From F22 sp963678855 (GTDB lineage Bacteria; Bacteroidota; Bacteroidia; Bacteroidales; Bacteroidaceae): a DNA stretch of 64,000 bases. The position numbers and the translations under genes were made by a program. Below, in pieces: positions 1-7,577 of this stretch; position 1 is the first letter of the stretch, and each line of letters opens with the position of its first letter. Location: assembly GCA_963678855.1 (NCBI GenBank), contig OY787448.1, positions 2,232,001-2,296,000 of the forward strand, given 5' to 3'. The notes beneath the pieces are model-generated. The model was not told where the DNA came from. It was given only the letters and a program-made list of their open reading frames with translations, and did no database searches.

Positions 1-54
1 GAGATCAAATAAAACTAGAAGATATGGTAGATCTTTGAGGATGAATAGACGTTA

Positions 55-792
55 CTAGTCGGTAACGCTCTCTTCTTTGCGCCATTTATTGTTAAGAAAT
101 AACGCAGTATTGGAGAAAATTAGTGCTAGTGGTACACTGCAGTAGCCTACATCATAGATATAAGGATAGTCTTTTTGTAGTAGATATCCAAGTATAAAAG
201 GGTATAATAGTAAGATTGCTATTCCTACAAGTAATACTAATATCTTTCTACGCTTTACAGACTTTATGCCTTTAAACGGTACGATATAATCAGGTGCACT
301 AGCCGATGCAATTTGTTGTGACTTTGTCTGCGATTTACGCTCTTCAATCTCCAAGCGTCTATACTTGCTTTGTAGGCGAATATTGATGACCGCAATAGAG
401 ATAATCAGAGTAAAGAACACAGCTATACTGATAGATACAAATTCTTTAGGCAGTCCTGCAAAGAATACAATATATATAAGAAGCCCTCCAGCAATAATAA
501 AAGTCACTATGCCCAAGCGCATGCGATATAAGAGAGTAGGAGAGCGATGAGCTGGACTCGTGCTAATCTTTAGCATCACCATACCTGCGGTAATAGTGAT
601 AAAGCTTAGATACGCTAGGCTATCTAGCAGCAATCTACTTATGATGTGTATATTGTCTATCGTAAGTGATGCAATAGCTGCTATATTTAGTACCACTCCA
701 ATAAGGAGTAAACCAATTCCCACTTTTCGTATACTTGTTCTAGATACTGGTCTTTCGTAGGGGTAGAATAGGAAATTAATAAGGGTGTTCAT
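55..792 (-). CDS. six-span inner-membrane protein, unknown
   Basis: Unrecognised 245-residue membrane protein. Six hydrophobic stretches are visible at about residues 25-45, 53-73, 93-113, 118-138, 184-204 and 213-232. A polar, charged stretch (about 140-180, rich in K, R, E and Q) separates the fourth and fifth, so it looks like a 4+2 arrangement with a cytoplasmic loop. There is no signal peptide, lipobox or catalytic motif that I can name. It stands alone: the next gene on this strand begins 170 bases upstream and has its own promoter. A -7 box lies about 87 bases before the start. Function cannot be inferred from the sequence. Confidence 0.75.
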   Translation of the reverse strand: MNTLINFLFYPYERPVSRTSIRKVGIGLLLIGVVLNIAAIASLTIDNIHIISRLLLDSLAYLSFITITAGMVMLKISTSPAHRSPTLLYRMRLGIVTFIIAGGLLIYIVFFAGLPKEFVSISIAVFFTLIISIAVINIRLQSKYRRLEIEERKSQTKSQQIASASAPDYIVPFKGIKSVKRRKILVLLVGIAILLLYPFILGYLLQKDYPYIYDVGYCSVPLALIFSNTALFLNNKWRKEESVTD

Positions 793-878
793 AATACTAT
801 TTCTATGTTATTTTGCGTCCATATAGACTAAAAACCAATTGTGCTCTTCTGTACTCGTCAACTATTGGCTTCTGAGCA

Positions 879-912
879 CAAAAGTAGTACAACTTAATTA
901 AACCCCTATCAA
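879..912 (-). promoter_or_regulatory. Bacteroidetes-type promoter for the membrane protein at 55-792
   Basis: On the minus strand the -7 box TACTTTTG is at 879-886, matching TAnnTTTG, with a TTG (910-912) about 23 bases upstream as a possible -33 element. The direct-repeat element found at other promoters nearby is absent here. Confidence 0.45.
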
Positions 913-961
913 TAAGGAGTTCAGTAAAGATTCAAAAGTGATATTGAACTGTTCAATGCCG

Positions 962-1801
962 CTAATTTATCCTACTCAGGCATGATTGACTGATGATAAT
1001 CTGCGGAGCTACACGCCAATAATCTTTAGCATAGTCACTAGTTGGGTCTATACCATACTGCAAGCATAGTTTCAACGCTCGCAATCCTACATAGTGAGTT
1101 GCCAACAATACGATATGGTGCTCGTGGTCCATTCCAACAATTCTAAAGCATTCATAGCCACATTTTGATTCTCCATACTGTGACATCTTCCGCGTTTCTG
1201 CCAACATACGATCTAGTTTTGTTTCCGCATCACCTCTAGTGGTGCATTTGAAACAACAGCTATTCATAATATTATCTACATATTCTCTTCTTTTTTCAGG
1301 TGCCATTTCTGGATAAAAACAATAATTACCTCTAATCTTATCTACGTTAAGTATATATGGATTTCTCGAATCTGTATCTTCTTTAAGCACCCACTTATCC
1401 TCTTTGAGGGTAAAGAAATAAGTATATTGTTTCTTTTTCTTGAATAGAAAAATCGCCAGCTCATGTTGAGCTACACTAAGCATATACAATCCGTCAAGCT
1501 TAGAGAACTTGTAGCTCTCTTTCCATTTAGGCTTTTCCTTATATATGTACGCTCCGTTTATCTTCTCAGCATAACCATCAGGAGTATTCTCTTCCATAAA
1601 CTCCATATAGTATCTTTTCCTAATTAAGGCTTCCTTGTAGATATCCACCACATTCCCATTTATCTTAAACTCCGTTTTAGAGATAGGAACTACAAAATCT
1701 TTCTTTGATCTAGCTTGGCACAAGATTGGAGTAAACAGTAAAAAAATTAGTAAACCCATATTTCTTCTGTGCAGATATGTACCACATTGCTTCTTTTTCA
1801 T
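962..1801 (-). CDS. secreted or periplasmic protein, unknown
   Basis: Unrecognised 279-residue protein with an N-terminal signal peptide: basic KKK and RR before a hydrophobic core at about 15-28, ending near CQA. The mature part is rich in Lys, Tyr and Cys. It includes a CCFKC cluster around residue 185 and further Cys near 216-220, which could form disulfides or bind metal. An ankyrin-like fragment can be suspected near the C-terminus (LLATHYVGLRALKLCLQYG) but is not convincing. The start follows an A-rich stretch. Its promoter carries one of the eight direct-repeat elements described at 1839-1897, so it probably belongs with the receptor, cytolysin-like and peptidase genes under the same activator. 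Confidence 0.7.
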   Translation of the reverse strand: MKKKQCGTYLHRRNMGLLIFLLFTPILCQARSKKDFVVPISKTEFKINGNVVDIYKEALIRKRYYMEFMEENTPDGYAEKINGAYIYKEKPKWKESYKFSKLDGLYMLSVAQHELAIFLFKKKKQYTYFFTLKEDKWVLKEDTDSRNPYILNVDKIRGNYCFYPEMAPEKRREYVDNIMNSCCFKCTTRGDAETKLDRMLAETRKMSQYGESKCGYECFRIVGMDHEHHIVLLATHYVGLRALKLCLQYGIDPTSDYAKDYWRVAPQIIISQSCLSRIN

Positions 1802-1838
1802 TTGTTTGAATTGATTTGTTTATGTGTGAGTATATCTG

Positions 1839-1897
1839 CAAATATACTAATTAGTATAGAGGGATTAGCTATATAGGACTTGACAATAACTTGACAA
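1839..1897 (-). promoter_or_regulatory. direct-repeat activator site plus -7 box, upstream of 962-1801
   Basis: On the minus strand TTGTCAA-GTTA-TTGTCAA (11-bp period, about 1880-1897) lies 49 bases before the -7 box TATATTTG (1839-1846). The spacing and layout match seven other sites in this window. The 11-bp direct repeat with an AT-rich 4-bp gap resembles OmpR/PhoB-family binding sites; that family assignment is inference. Confidence 0.7.
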
Positions 1898-1915
1898 ACA
1901 CCCGAACTGGCAAAA

Positions 1916-1973
1916 TGCGTACTTTTTGTCAATAGTCTATGCATATATTTTTCAAGGATATACGCTACCTTTG
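1916..1973 (+). promoter_or_regulatory. direct-repeat activator site plus -7 box, plus strand
   Basis: TGCGTACTTTTTGTCAA (1916-1932) is followed 49 bases later by the -7 box TACCTTTG (1966-1973). It faces away from the site at 1839-1897, so this is a divergent regulated promoter pair. No annotated plus-strand gene follows before the convergent gene at 2145, which points to a short transcript. Confidence 0.65.
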
Positions 1974-1979
1974 TCCTTC

Positions 1980-2080
1980 CTATAAACTTTTTACATTCTC
2001 TATGACCAAGACCCAAGTCTCAACAGATAGGTTGACTTGGATTCTGTTAATTATGTGATTGGGCACTTCATCTCCCAATT
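1980..2080 (+). ncRNA. candidate short regulated transcript with an 18-codon frame
   Basis: Downstream of the promoter at 1966-1973 lies a stretch with two hairpins. The first is CCAAG..TCAAC / GTTGA..CTTGG (2013-2040). The second is ATTGGG / CCCAAT (2058-2079). An 18-codon frame (2002-2058, MTKTQVSTDRLTWILLIM) spans the first hairpin and stops at the base of the second. It could be a small RNA, a leader peptide or a very small membrane peptide. A longer minus-strand open frame across this stretch (1798-2016) covers the promoters and is not credible as a gene. Only the promoter motif and the hairpins are direct evidence. Confidence 0.25.
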
Positions 2081-2084
2081 AAAA

Positions 2085-2117
2085 ATACCCCAAAAGTTGT
2101 GGAAACTTTTGGGGTAT
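2085..2117 (-). terminator. intrinsic terminator after 2145-2801
   Basis: A perfect 14-bp inverted repeat (arm ATACCCCAAAAGTT) with a 5-base loop. On the minus strand it runs into five T residues, directly after the stop of the DUF1349 gene. Confidence 0.8.
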
Positions 2118-2144
2118 ACTATTGTTAACTACCTAGCTAATCGT

Positions 2145-2801
2145 CTATTTTTGTTTAGCCGCCCATTCTAGTCGCTCTCTGTTGGCAAGATGTTTGACCT
2201 TGAAATCCTTGAAAACAGCTTTGAACCCTTCGCCGCCAGGACTAGCACCCATCATACCGACTTTAATAAACGCGTATTCATCAACCCAAGTGGTACGGAA
2301 TAGCGTGTATTCTTTATCATCCAAAGAATAATAGAACAAAACCTCATCTGCAATCTTCTCAGCCTTAATCCATACAGATTTAGGAGCTACAGCCAAAGGA
2401 AGCAATGCCCAGTCACTCTTATTGTGTGTAGCTACAGCACTGATATTATAGATACCATCTACATACTCGATACCCGCTTTAAACCAGTTCTTGCTATCAA
2501 TAAGCAACATGATACCTGCTTGGTCGTACTTTGTCTTATAATTACCACTGAAGTTTACCTTCACTTCAAAATCACCACTATACTCAGCATAGTAGAAAGG
2601 TAGGTCGTTTACTTGAAACCAGTGCGGTAGCATATTCCAGGCATCTGTTTTTGCAGTGACTTGCATCGTCATTTGATTTGGTGAATCAATCGACCAACTT
2701 TCAGGTTCATTTATCCAATTCATTCTGTCCAGTTTTTGAGCACCTACTTGCATCATACATGCAAATAAAGCTACAGTTAAGATAAAAAAGTGCTTCTTCA
2801 T
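2145..2801 (-). CDS. secreted DUF1349-like, concanavalin-fold protein
   Basis: A 218-residue protein with a clear signal peptide (about 1-21, ending VGAQ). The rest resembles DUF1349 proteins, which have a concanavalin-A-like jelly-roll and are often described as carbohydrate-related. Recognisable stretches include WNMLPHWFQVNDLPFYYAEY, a FEVKVNFSG strand, DQAGIMLLID, WIKAEKI and VGMMGASPGGEGF near residue 185. The length fits the family (about 190-220). It is predicted to be periplasmic or exported; no catalytic residues are known for the family. It is transcribed alone from the promoter at 2839-2864 and ends at the terminator at 2085-2117. It lacks the local direct-repeat element. Confidence 0.8.
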   Translation of the reverse strand: MKKHFFILTVALFACMMQVGAQKLDRMNWINEPESWSIDSPNQMTMQVTAKTDAWNMLPHWFQVNDLPFYYAEYSGDFEVKVNFSGNYKTKYDQAGIMLLIDSKNWFKAGIEYVDGIYNISAVATHNKSDWALLPLAVAPKSVWIKAEKIADEVLFYYSLDDKEYTLFRTTWVDEYAFIKVGMMGASPGGEGFKAVFKDFKVKHLANRERLEWAAKQK

Positions 2802-2838
2802 TTTTTTCGTTTTAGTAAATGATTAATTTTGTGGTACA

Positions 2839-2864
2839 AAGATAGACCACTTTCCGTAAAGTGG
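2839..2864 (-). promoter_or_regulatory. -7 box with adjoining inverted repeat, between 2801 and 2898
   Basis: The minus-strand -7 box TATCTTTG (2839-2846) abuts a 7-bp inverted repeat, CCACTTT-N4-AAAGTGG (2847-2864). It sits between the divergent DUF1349 and LuxR-type genes. A repressor bound there would cover the -33 region, so it may be the operator of one or both genes. Confidence 0.5.
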
Positions 2865-2897
2865 CAATACTGATTTATAACCATATATCGCCCTCCT

Positions 2898-3677
2898 ATG
2901 GATGCCAAACAAGAACTAGAGGCTCTTTTTACTAAGTATCAGTATAAAGATGCGACTACTGCCGTGCATAATGACAGTCACTTGCTGATGCAATTGACAG
3001 CCGATGTGCAGCTGCATCAACATATGGTGGTACTTTCAGACTTGGTTGATAAACGCAATTATATATGTATAGGACAACTAGGCGCTCAGTTTGGTTTGCC
3101 AGTAGATGCCGAGAATGTTACCGTAATCGATTCTATTTGGGAAGATCATCTTTTTTCCAGAATGCACCCCGATGATGTATTGGCTAAGCATGTCCTAGAG
3201 CTTAAACTCATACACTTTATTCAAAGTACACCAGAAGCCTCTCGTCTAGAGTATAGTGCCACAACTCGATTGCGTATGAAGAATGTGCATGGGAACTACC
3301 AACAGATTACCCACCAAATTATCTACCTCCCCCAAAACGAGCAAATGAGCTTGGAGATGTCGTTATGTATCTACCGCCCATGCAGCAACCCACTGCCTAT
3401 TCTTCAGAACTTTACTACCGATGGCCATATCATCAATAGAATGACTGGAGAACTAGTCCAAGAAGATTCTATGGAGCCTATCTCCAATATCCTTTCCAAG
3501 CGTGAGAAAGAAATCTTGAATGAGATTCGTAATGGGTTGCTCAGCAAAGAAATTGCTGCTAAATTGTCTATCAGCCTGAACACTGTCAATAGACATCGTC
3601 AGAATATTCTACAAAAGCTACAAGCTAATAACTCAATGGAGGCCATTAAGATTGCTGAGAATATGAAGCTGTTTTAG
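2898..3677 (+). CDS. LuxR-type HTH transcriptional regulator with N-terminal sensory-like domain
   Basis: A 259-residue cytoplasmic regulator. The last 60 residues form a LuxR/NarL-type helix-turn-helix: LSKREKEILNEIRNG, then SKEIAAKLSISLNTVNRHRQNILQKL at about 220-245. The N-terminal 190 residues have no receiver-domain signature; they look like the PAS-like sensory part common in Bacteroidetes LuxR proteins (NLTTD...). It lies within the block of genes preceded by the direct-repeat element and is followed at its stop codon by an orphan copy of that element (3676-3695). It is therefore one candidate for the local regulator. However, the element is a direct repeat, whereas NarL/LuxR sites are usually inverted repeats, so the link is weak. 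Confidence 0.8.
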   Translation: MDAKQELEALFTKYQYKDATTAVHNDSHLLMQLTADVQLHQHMVVLSDLVDKRNYICIGQLGAQFGLPVDAENVTVIDSIWEDHLFSRMHPDDVLAKHVLELKLIHFIQSTPEASRLEYSATTRLRMKNVHGNYQQITHQIIYLPQNEQMSLEMSLCIYRPCSNPLPILQNFTTDGHIINRMTGELVQEDSMEPISNILSKREKEILNEIRNGLLSKEIAAKLSISLNTVNRHRQNILQKLQANNSMEAIKIAENMKLF

Positions 3678-3695
3678 TACGCAAAAAGTACGCAT
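3676..3695 (-). promoter_or_regulatory. orphan direct-repeat element at the end of the LuxR-type gene
   Basis: AGTACGCAAAAAGTACGCAT is the reverse complement of two TGCGTAC half-sites with a TTTT gap. It overlaps the stop codon of the regulator gene. No -7 box lies 48-49 bases away on the minus strand, so unlike the other copies it does not mark a promoter. It may be an auxiliary site for the promoter at 3713-3770, about 20 bases further on. Confidence 0.45.
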
Positions 3696-3712
3696 CTAGG
3701 TATAAATAGACT

Positions 3713-3770
3713 TTGTCAAGTTTTTGTCAACTCCATTCTTTGGTGAGGTTGTAGACTTTTTCTACTTTTG
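3713..3770 (+). promoter_or_regulatory. direct-repeat activator site plus -7 box of the cytolysin-like gene
   Basis: TTGTCAA-GTTT-TTGTCAA (11-bp period, 3713-3730) precedes the -7 box TACTTTTG (3763-3770) by 48 bases, counted in the same register as the other sites. The coding start is at 3843. Confidence 0.7.
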
Positions 3771-3842
3771 TGTGAATCCCTATTCTTATAAGTGGGGTAA
3801 GTGTCTAACTAAGTACAGGTTGTGTACTCCTAAATTAAAAAC

Positions 3843-5063
3843 ATGAAGAAGTTAGTTTATCTATTAGTCTTATTAATCAGTGTCGCTTGCAGTAGTGATA
3901 GTCAAGAAGTAGAAAAATTCCTTACACTGAGTAGTACTCAAATTTCCGTCGACTCTAAAAAAGCGACTAGAATTATTACAGTCAACTCATCTAGTAGTTG
4001 GACCATTGATAGGTCAACTGTTCCAACATGGTGCACCATTGATGAGCAGACAAACGAGAATTTTATCATAACTATTCTACCTAATAACACCCATGATGAT
4101 AGAACTGTAGTCATTTCAGCCAAGAATAGTACAACGACTAACAGTTTAACGATTAATCAACATGGAGTAACTGAGAACCAATCCCTAAATTGGCATACTT
4201 TCCCAGTCAATACTTTTTCTGAGGTAAGCGATACAGATACAGAATACAGCATCAAAGCTAGTTCAATGTTTATCACTTCATCTATGAGAGATAAGATCTT
4301 TCATGGTAACCTTATTAAAAAGGAATTTACACTAGGAGAAGACATACAGCCAAGCGCTAGCTATACATTCAATCCTATTACTATCTCTGCTTTGATTGGT
4401 GGTAAGTTCTATTTAAAAGAATCTGTGATCCCTTCTATGGATGTAACTAATAGTTTATTCGATGAAATGAAGTCTGATTACCCAACAGAAAGTGTGGCGT
4501 ATGTTACTGAGTCTCCAATAGAGTTTATTTCTTACAAACAACTACATGTGTTGGGTGTTGGAAATATAGGTGTCAATTTAGATGAAGTCTTTACAGGCAA
4601 ATCATATACAGAGCTTGATATGGGTAATCGAACAGGTTTGATTTATACCTATAGCAATGTGGCTTTTCAGGCCGATATGGATTATCCTAGAAATCTAGTT
4701 CAAGAAGAAATTCCTGCAGAAGAAGCAAATAAGCTAGCCTATGTAGGCAGTATCGCTTATGGTAAAACTGCTTTCTTGATTGTAGAAACTAACTATGACT
4801 ATAACTACTCTAAGTTGGTTGTTAATAAGATAATTCGAGGAGAAGAACTAGAAGATGACGAAAAACCAGTAAAAAATGGTTTGAAAGCCGCTTATATTTA
4901 CTTTAAAGAAGATGGAAGTCTAAGTGTAAGCAGTGGCTATCAAGCTCTCTTAGAGTATGCACCAGGCTTTGAAAAGCAGCCAATCATACCACTAAGCTTT
5001 ACTGTAGGTAATTGTACAGACAATTCAGTGGAAGACTTGGAGTTCACATTTGAATTGCCATAA
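3843..5063 (+). CDS. BACON-domain lipoprotein with a cholesterol-dependent-cytolysin-like region
   Basis: A 406-residue lipoprotein with lipobox ISVAC and Cys16 as the likely lipidated residue. Residues about 26-108 form a BACON domain (SSSSWTI, WCTIDEQ, LTINQHG). Residues about 180-335 resemble the core of thiol-activated, cholesterol-dependent cytolysins. The resemblance covers GVNLDEVFTGKS, LIYTYSNVAFQADMDYPRN and especially YVGSIAYGKTAFLIVET (about 300-316), which matches the family pattern VSSVAYGRxxYLKLET in order and spacing. The C-terminus (KAAYIYFKEDGSLSVSSGYQALLEY) may match the strand before domain 4, but the Trp-rich undecapeptide and domain 4 are missing. CDC-like proteins without that lectin domain are known in Bacteroidetes. 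The role is inferred: a surface-anchored pore former or a defective relative. It is driven by a direct-repeat promoter. Confidence 0.65.
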   Translation: MKKLVYLLVLLISVACSSDSQEVEKFLTLSSTQISVDSKKATRIITVNSSSSWTIDRSTVPTWCTIDEQTNENFIITILPNNTHDDRTVVISAKNSTTTNSLTINQHGVTENQSLNWHTFPVNTFSEVSDTDTEYSIKASSMFITSSMRDKIFHGNLIKKEFTLGEDIQPSASYTFNPITISALIGGKFYLKESVIPSMDVTNSLFDEMKSDYPTESVAYVTESPIEFISYKQLHVLGVGNIGVNLDEVFTGKSYTELDMGNRTGLIYTYSNVAFQADMDYPRNLVQEEIPAEEANKLAYVGSIAYGKTAFLIVETNYDYNYSKLVVNKIIRGEELEDDEKPVKNGLKAAYIYFKEDGSLSVSSGYQALLEYAPGFEKQPIIPLSFTVGNCTDNSVEDLEFTFELP

Positions 5064-5124
5064 TTGTTTTAGAATAAAGAAGTTAGACTTGACAAATAGT
5101 TCGTTTTTTAACACAGATACAAAA

Positions 5125-5181
5125 TGCGTACTTTTTGTCAAGTCTTTTCTTTGGTTGCTCAACTGGTGAAGTATACTTTTG
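5125..5181 (+). promoter_or_regulatory. direct-repeat activator site plus -7 box of the tandem beta-barrel genes
   Basis: TGCGTACTTTTTGTCAA begins at 5125, and the -7 box TACTTTTG is at 5174-5181, 48 bases after the GCGTAC core. An extra TTGACAA half-site lies upstream near 5089. It shows that the gene's start is the ATG at 5218, because the more upstream in-frame start at 5179 overlaps the -7 box. Confidence 0.75.
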
Positions 5182-5217
5182 TACATATCACTCGAAATAT
5201 CACTCTACAAAAAAATC

Positions 5218-7530
5218 ATGAAGAAACTCATTCTTACCATCTTAGCTATCTGCTCTACCACAAGCATCACCATAGCACAAGATGTCACTTTAAAAGGGCA
5301 CATACAAGACGACAGTCACGAAGCCATTCCTTTTGCCAATGTCGCCCTTTTCGCAGCCAATGATACCACTAAGTTTATTCAAGGAAGTAGCTCCAGTTTA
5401 GACGGTACATTTACCATGGAGCACCTAGCTCATCAAAAGTATCTATTGAAGATATCTTACTTAGGTTATAAACCAAGCAAAAGTCTTATCAACCTAGAAG
5501 AGGTCTCTACGCACCAAGTAGAGAAACAAATCACCCTTCACACTGATGTTGTGGCATTGAAAGAGGTCGTGATCGCTGGCAAGCGTGCCACGCAAGGTAT
5601 AGATAAGATAGCTTATACATTCAATAAAGACCAAATAGCCAAAGCACAGCAATGTCAAGACTTAGTTGCAACAATCCCCAATCTACATTTGGATGAAATC
5701 AGCAATAGCTTATCTGCAATCAATGGCAAGTCTGTGATGATTCTTATCAATGGGGTAAAAGCCACTGATGAAGACTTAAAGTTTATCCCTGCCAATAAAA
5801 TTAAGAAAGTTGACTACTATGATGTACCTCCTATGCGTTATATGAACGATACAGAGATTGTAATCAACGTCCACACCAAGCCATTAGATACAGGATTCGC
5901 TGGCTCTATCTATACATCTTTTGGTCAAATGTTTTCTGGTGGTAATGCTGCTTTGTCTTATGTAAAAGGCGATAATAAGTGGACTTTCTCCTATGGCAAT
6001 CACTTCAATATGAAGCGTGATGTCAAGAACACAGAAACAGGCGACTACAACTATGAAATCAATAACACCCAATATCATTATAACTACGATAAAGCCATGA
6101 AGGATTGGGGAACCAATCACTTTGGATATGTCACTTACGCCAATAGTGTAGAAGAGAAACATCAGTTGAAAATTATTGCAGGTGTAGACTGGATGGAAGA
6201 CAATAGAGAGGAATCGAAATCCATAATCAATACCCAAAACCAAATAACAGAAAACAATACTGGTACATTAAGCAATACCGTGGAGACCCACTCGGGCAAT
6301 GTAGAAGTGTACTATTCCAAAACACTCAGTAAGAAGGACCAACTCACTGTAGATGTACTAGGTACTTACTTCAAGAACGATCAAAAAGCTTATTCTATGC
6401 AGACGGGTAGTAATGGTTTTGAAGACAATCTAACCCTAGATAATAGCAAACGTTCCCTTATCGGTGAATTGATTTACGAAAGACAACTAGGCAAGGCTTA
6501 TTTGACTACGGGATATAGAGGACATCTCAACTTTTTATCAAACGATGTGTCCAACTCCCTGACAGATGCTACATCCACAGAAGATATACAAACCCAGAAA
6601 CATTATCTATATAGTGAAATCTCTGGTAGCCTGAATAAATGGATGTATAGAGCGAGCCTAGCAGCTACCTACGATACCAAACTAGGTGATAATGGCTTCA
6701 AACATACCACGTTTACACCATTGTTTATGCTTGGCTATCGCATCAATCCAAGCCAAAGTGTGCGTCTCTCATATAGAGCAGCCACTTATATGCCCAGTGT
6801 GCAACAAATGTCCAGTACCCGCATTTTGATTATGAATGATTTTTATCAGACTGGAAATCCTGACCTCCATAATGAAAAGGTACAGAAGTGGACATTGCGA
6901 CATAGCTTTAATGGATCTTGGTTGGCTTTAAATACGTCGCTTTACTACCTACATCAGCATAATGCGATGTACAATGCTTATATACAGAGCGATGAGGCTA
7001 TCTTGCTGCAGACAGATAACGCTAAAAAGAACGAGCAACTAGGAGGAAGATTAGATATTAATATGACCCCTTGGAAGTTCTTGCGTATTGGACTGAGCCT
7101 AGCTGCCACACAATATCGTTTTCAAGCCCATGATGGCATGCCTATTTATAAGGACTGGTCTTATCCTGGTTCCATTTATTTCACTGCCAAATATAAGAAA
7201 GCTTCTTTGTCTTATTCTCAAAGGTTTGGTGGCTATGATATGGATGGCTTATATAAAAAGACAATAGAAAAACCATCTTATTTATCTTTGAACTACAACT
7301 ACAAGAAATTCCGTTTTGGTGCGGTCTGTTACTTCCCATTCATTGACGATGAAGTAAGTTTTGAAACTATTCCCGAGACACTCGTGACTCATAAGAAGGA
7401 CCTGCATATGCGTAGAAAAGACCACACTTTTGGTGTGACGATGTCTTGGTTTTTCAACCGAGGTAAAAGCAAGTCGATTCAACAAAAAACGGATAATAGA
7501 GATGATGACAAAGGGGTGTTTAAGTTCTAA
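5218..7530 (+). CDS. TonB-dependent-receptor-like outer-membrane beta-barrel protein
   Basis: A 770-residue outer-membrane protein. A signal peptide (MKKLILTILAICSTTSITIAQ) is followed by a carboxypeptidase-regulatory-like domain at about 23-105 (LKGHIQDDSHEAIPFANVAL...YLGYKP). Next come a TonB-plug-like region (about 120-225, with a VVIAGKRA start and a FIPANKIKKVDYYDVPP stretch) and a long beta-barrel of the OMP_b-brl_3 type. It lacks the SusC signature and has no SusD neighbour. The likely role is TonB-powered uptake or binding of an unknown ligand. The ATG at 5218 was chosen over an earlier in-frame start because the signal peptide begins there and the promoter ends at 5181. It shares a transcript with the gene 47 bases downstream. 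Confidence 0.8.
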   Translation: MKKLILTILAICSTTSITIAQDVTLKGHIQDDSHEAIPFANVALFAANDTTKFIQGSSSSLDGTFTMEHLAHQKYLLKISYLGYKPSKSLINLEEVSTHQVEKQITLHTDVVALKEVVIAGKRATQGIDKIAYTFNKDQIAKAQQCQDLVATIPNLHLDEISNSLSAINGKSVMILINGVKATDEDLKFIPANKIKKVDYYDVPPMRYMNDTEIVINVHTKPLDTGFAGSIYTSFGQMFSGGNAALSYVKGDNKWTFSYGNHFNMKRDVKNTETGDYNYEINNTQYHYNYDKAMKDWGTNHFGYVTYANSVEEKHQLKIIAGVDWMEDNREESKSIINTQNQITENNTGTLSNTVETHSGNVEVYYSKTLSKKDQLTVDVLGTYFKNDQKAYSMQTGSNGFEDNLTLDNSKRSLIGELIYERQLGKAYLTTGYRGHLNFLSNDVSNSLTDATSTEDIQTQKHYLYSEISGSLNKWMYRASLAATYDTKLGDNGFKHTTFTPLFMLGYRINPSQSVRLSYRAATYMPSVQQMSSTRILIMNDFYQTGNPDLHNEKVQKWTLRHSFNGSWLALNTSLYYLHQHNAMYNAYIQSDEAILLQTDNAKKNEQLGGRLDINMTPWKFLRIGLSLAATQYRFQAHDGMPIYKDWSYPGSIYFTAKYKKASLSYSQRFGGYDMDGLYKKTIEKPSYLSLNYNYKKFRFGAVCYFPFIDDEVSFETIPETLVTHKKDLHMRRKDHTFGVTMSWFFNRGKSKSIQQKTDNRDDDKGVFKF

Positions 7531-7577
7531 CGGACGCTTACATACTCTACATATATAGGTAATATATTTTGATATTC

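Noticed and set aside
1798..2016. 72-codon minus-strand open frame
   Set aside because: It runs through two promoters with direct-repeat elements and has no protein character.
5124..5363. 79-codon open frame overlapping the start of the barrel gene
   Set aside because: It lies over the promoter and runs in another frame through a well-supported signal peptide.
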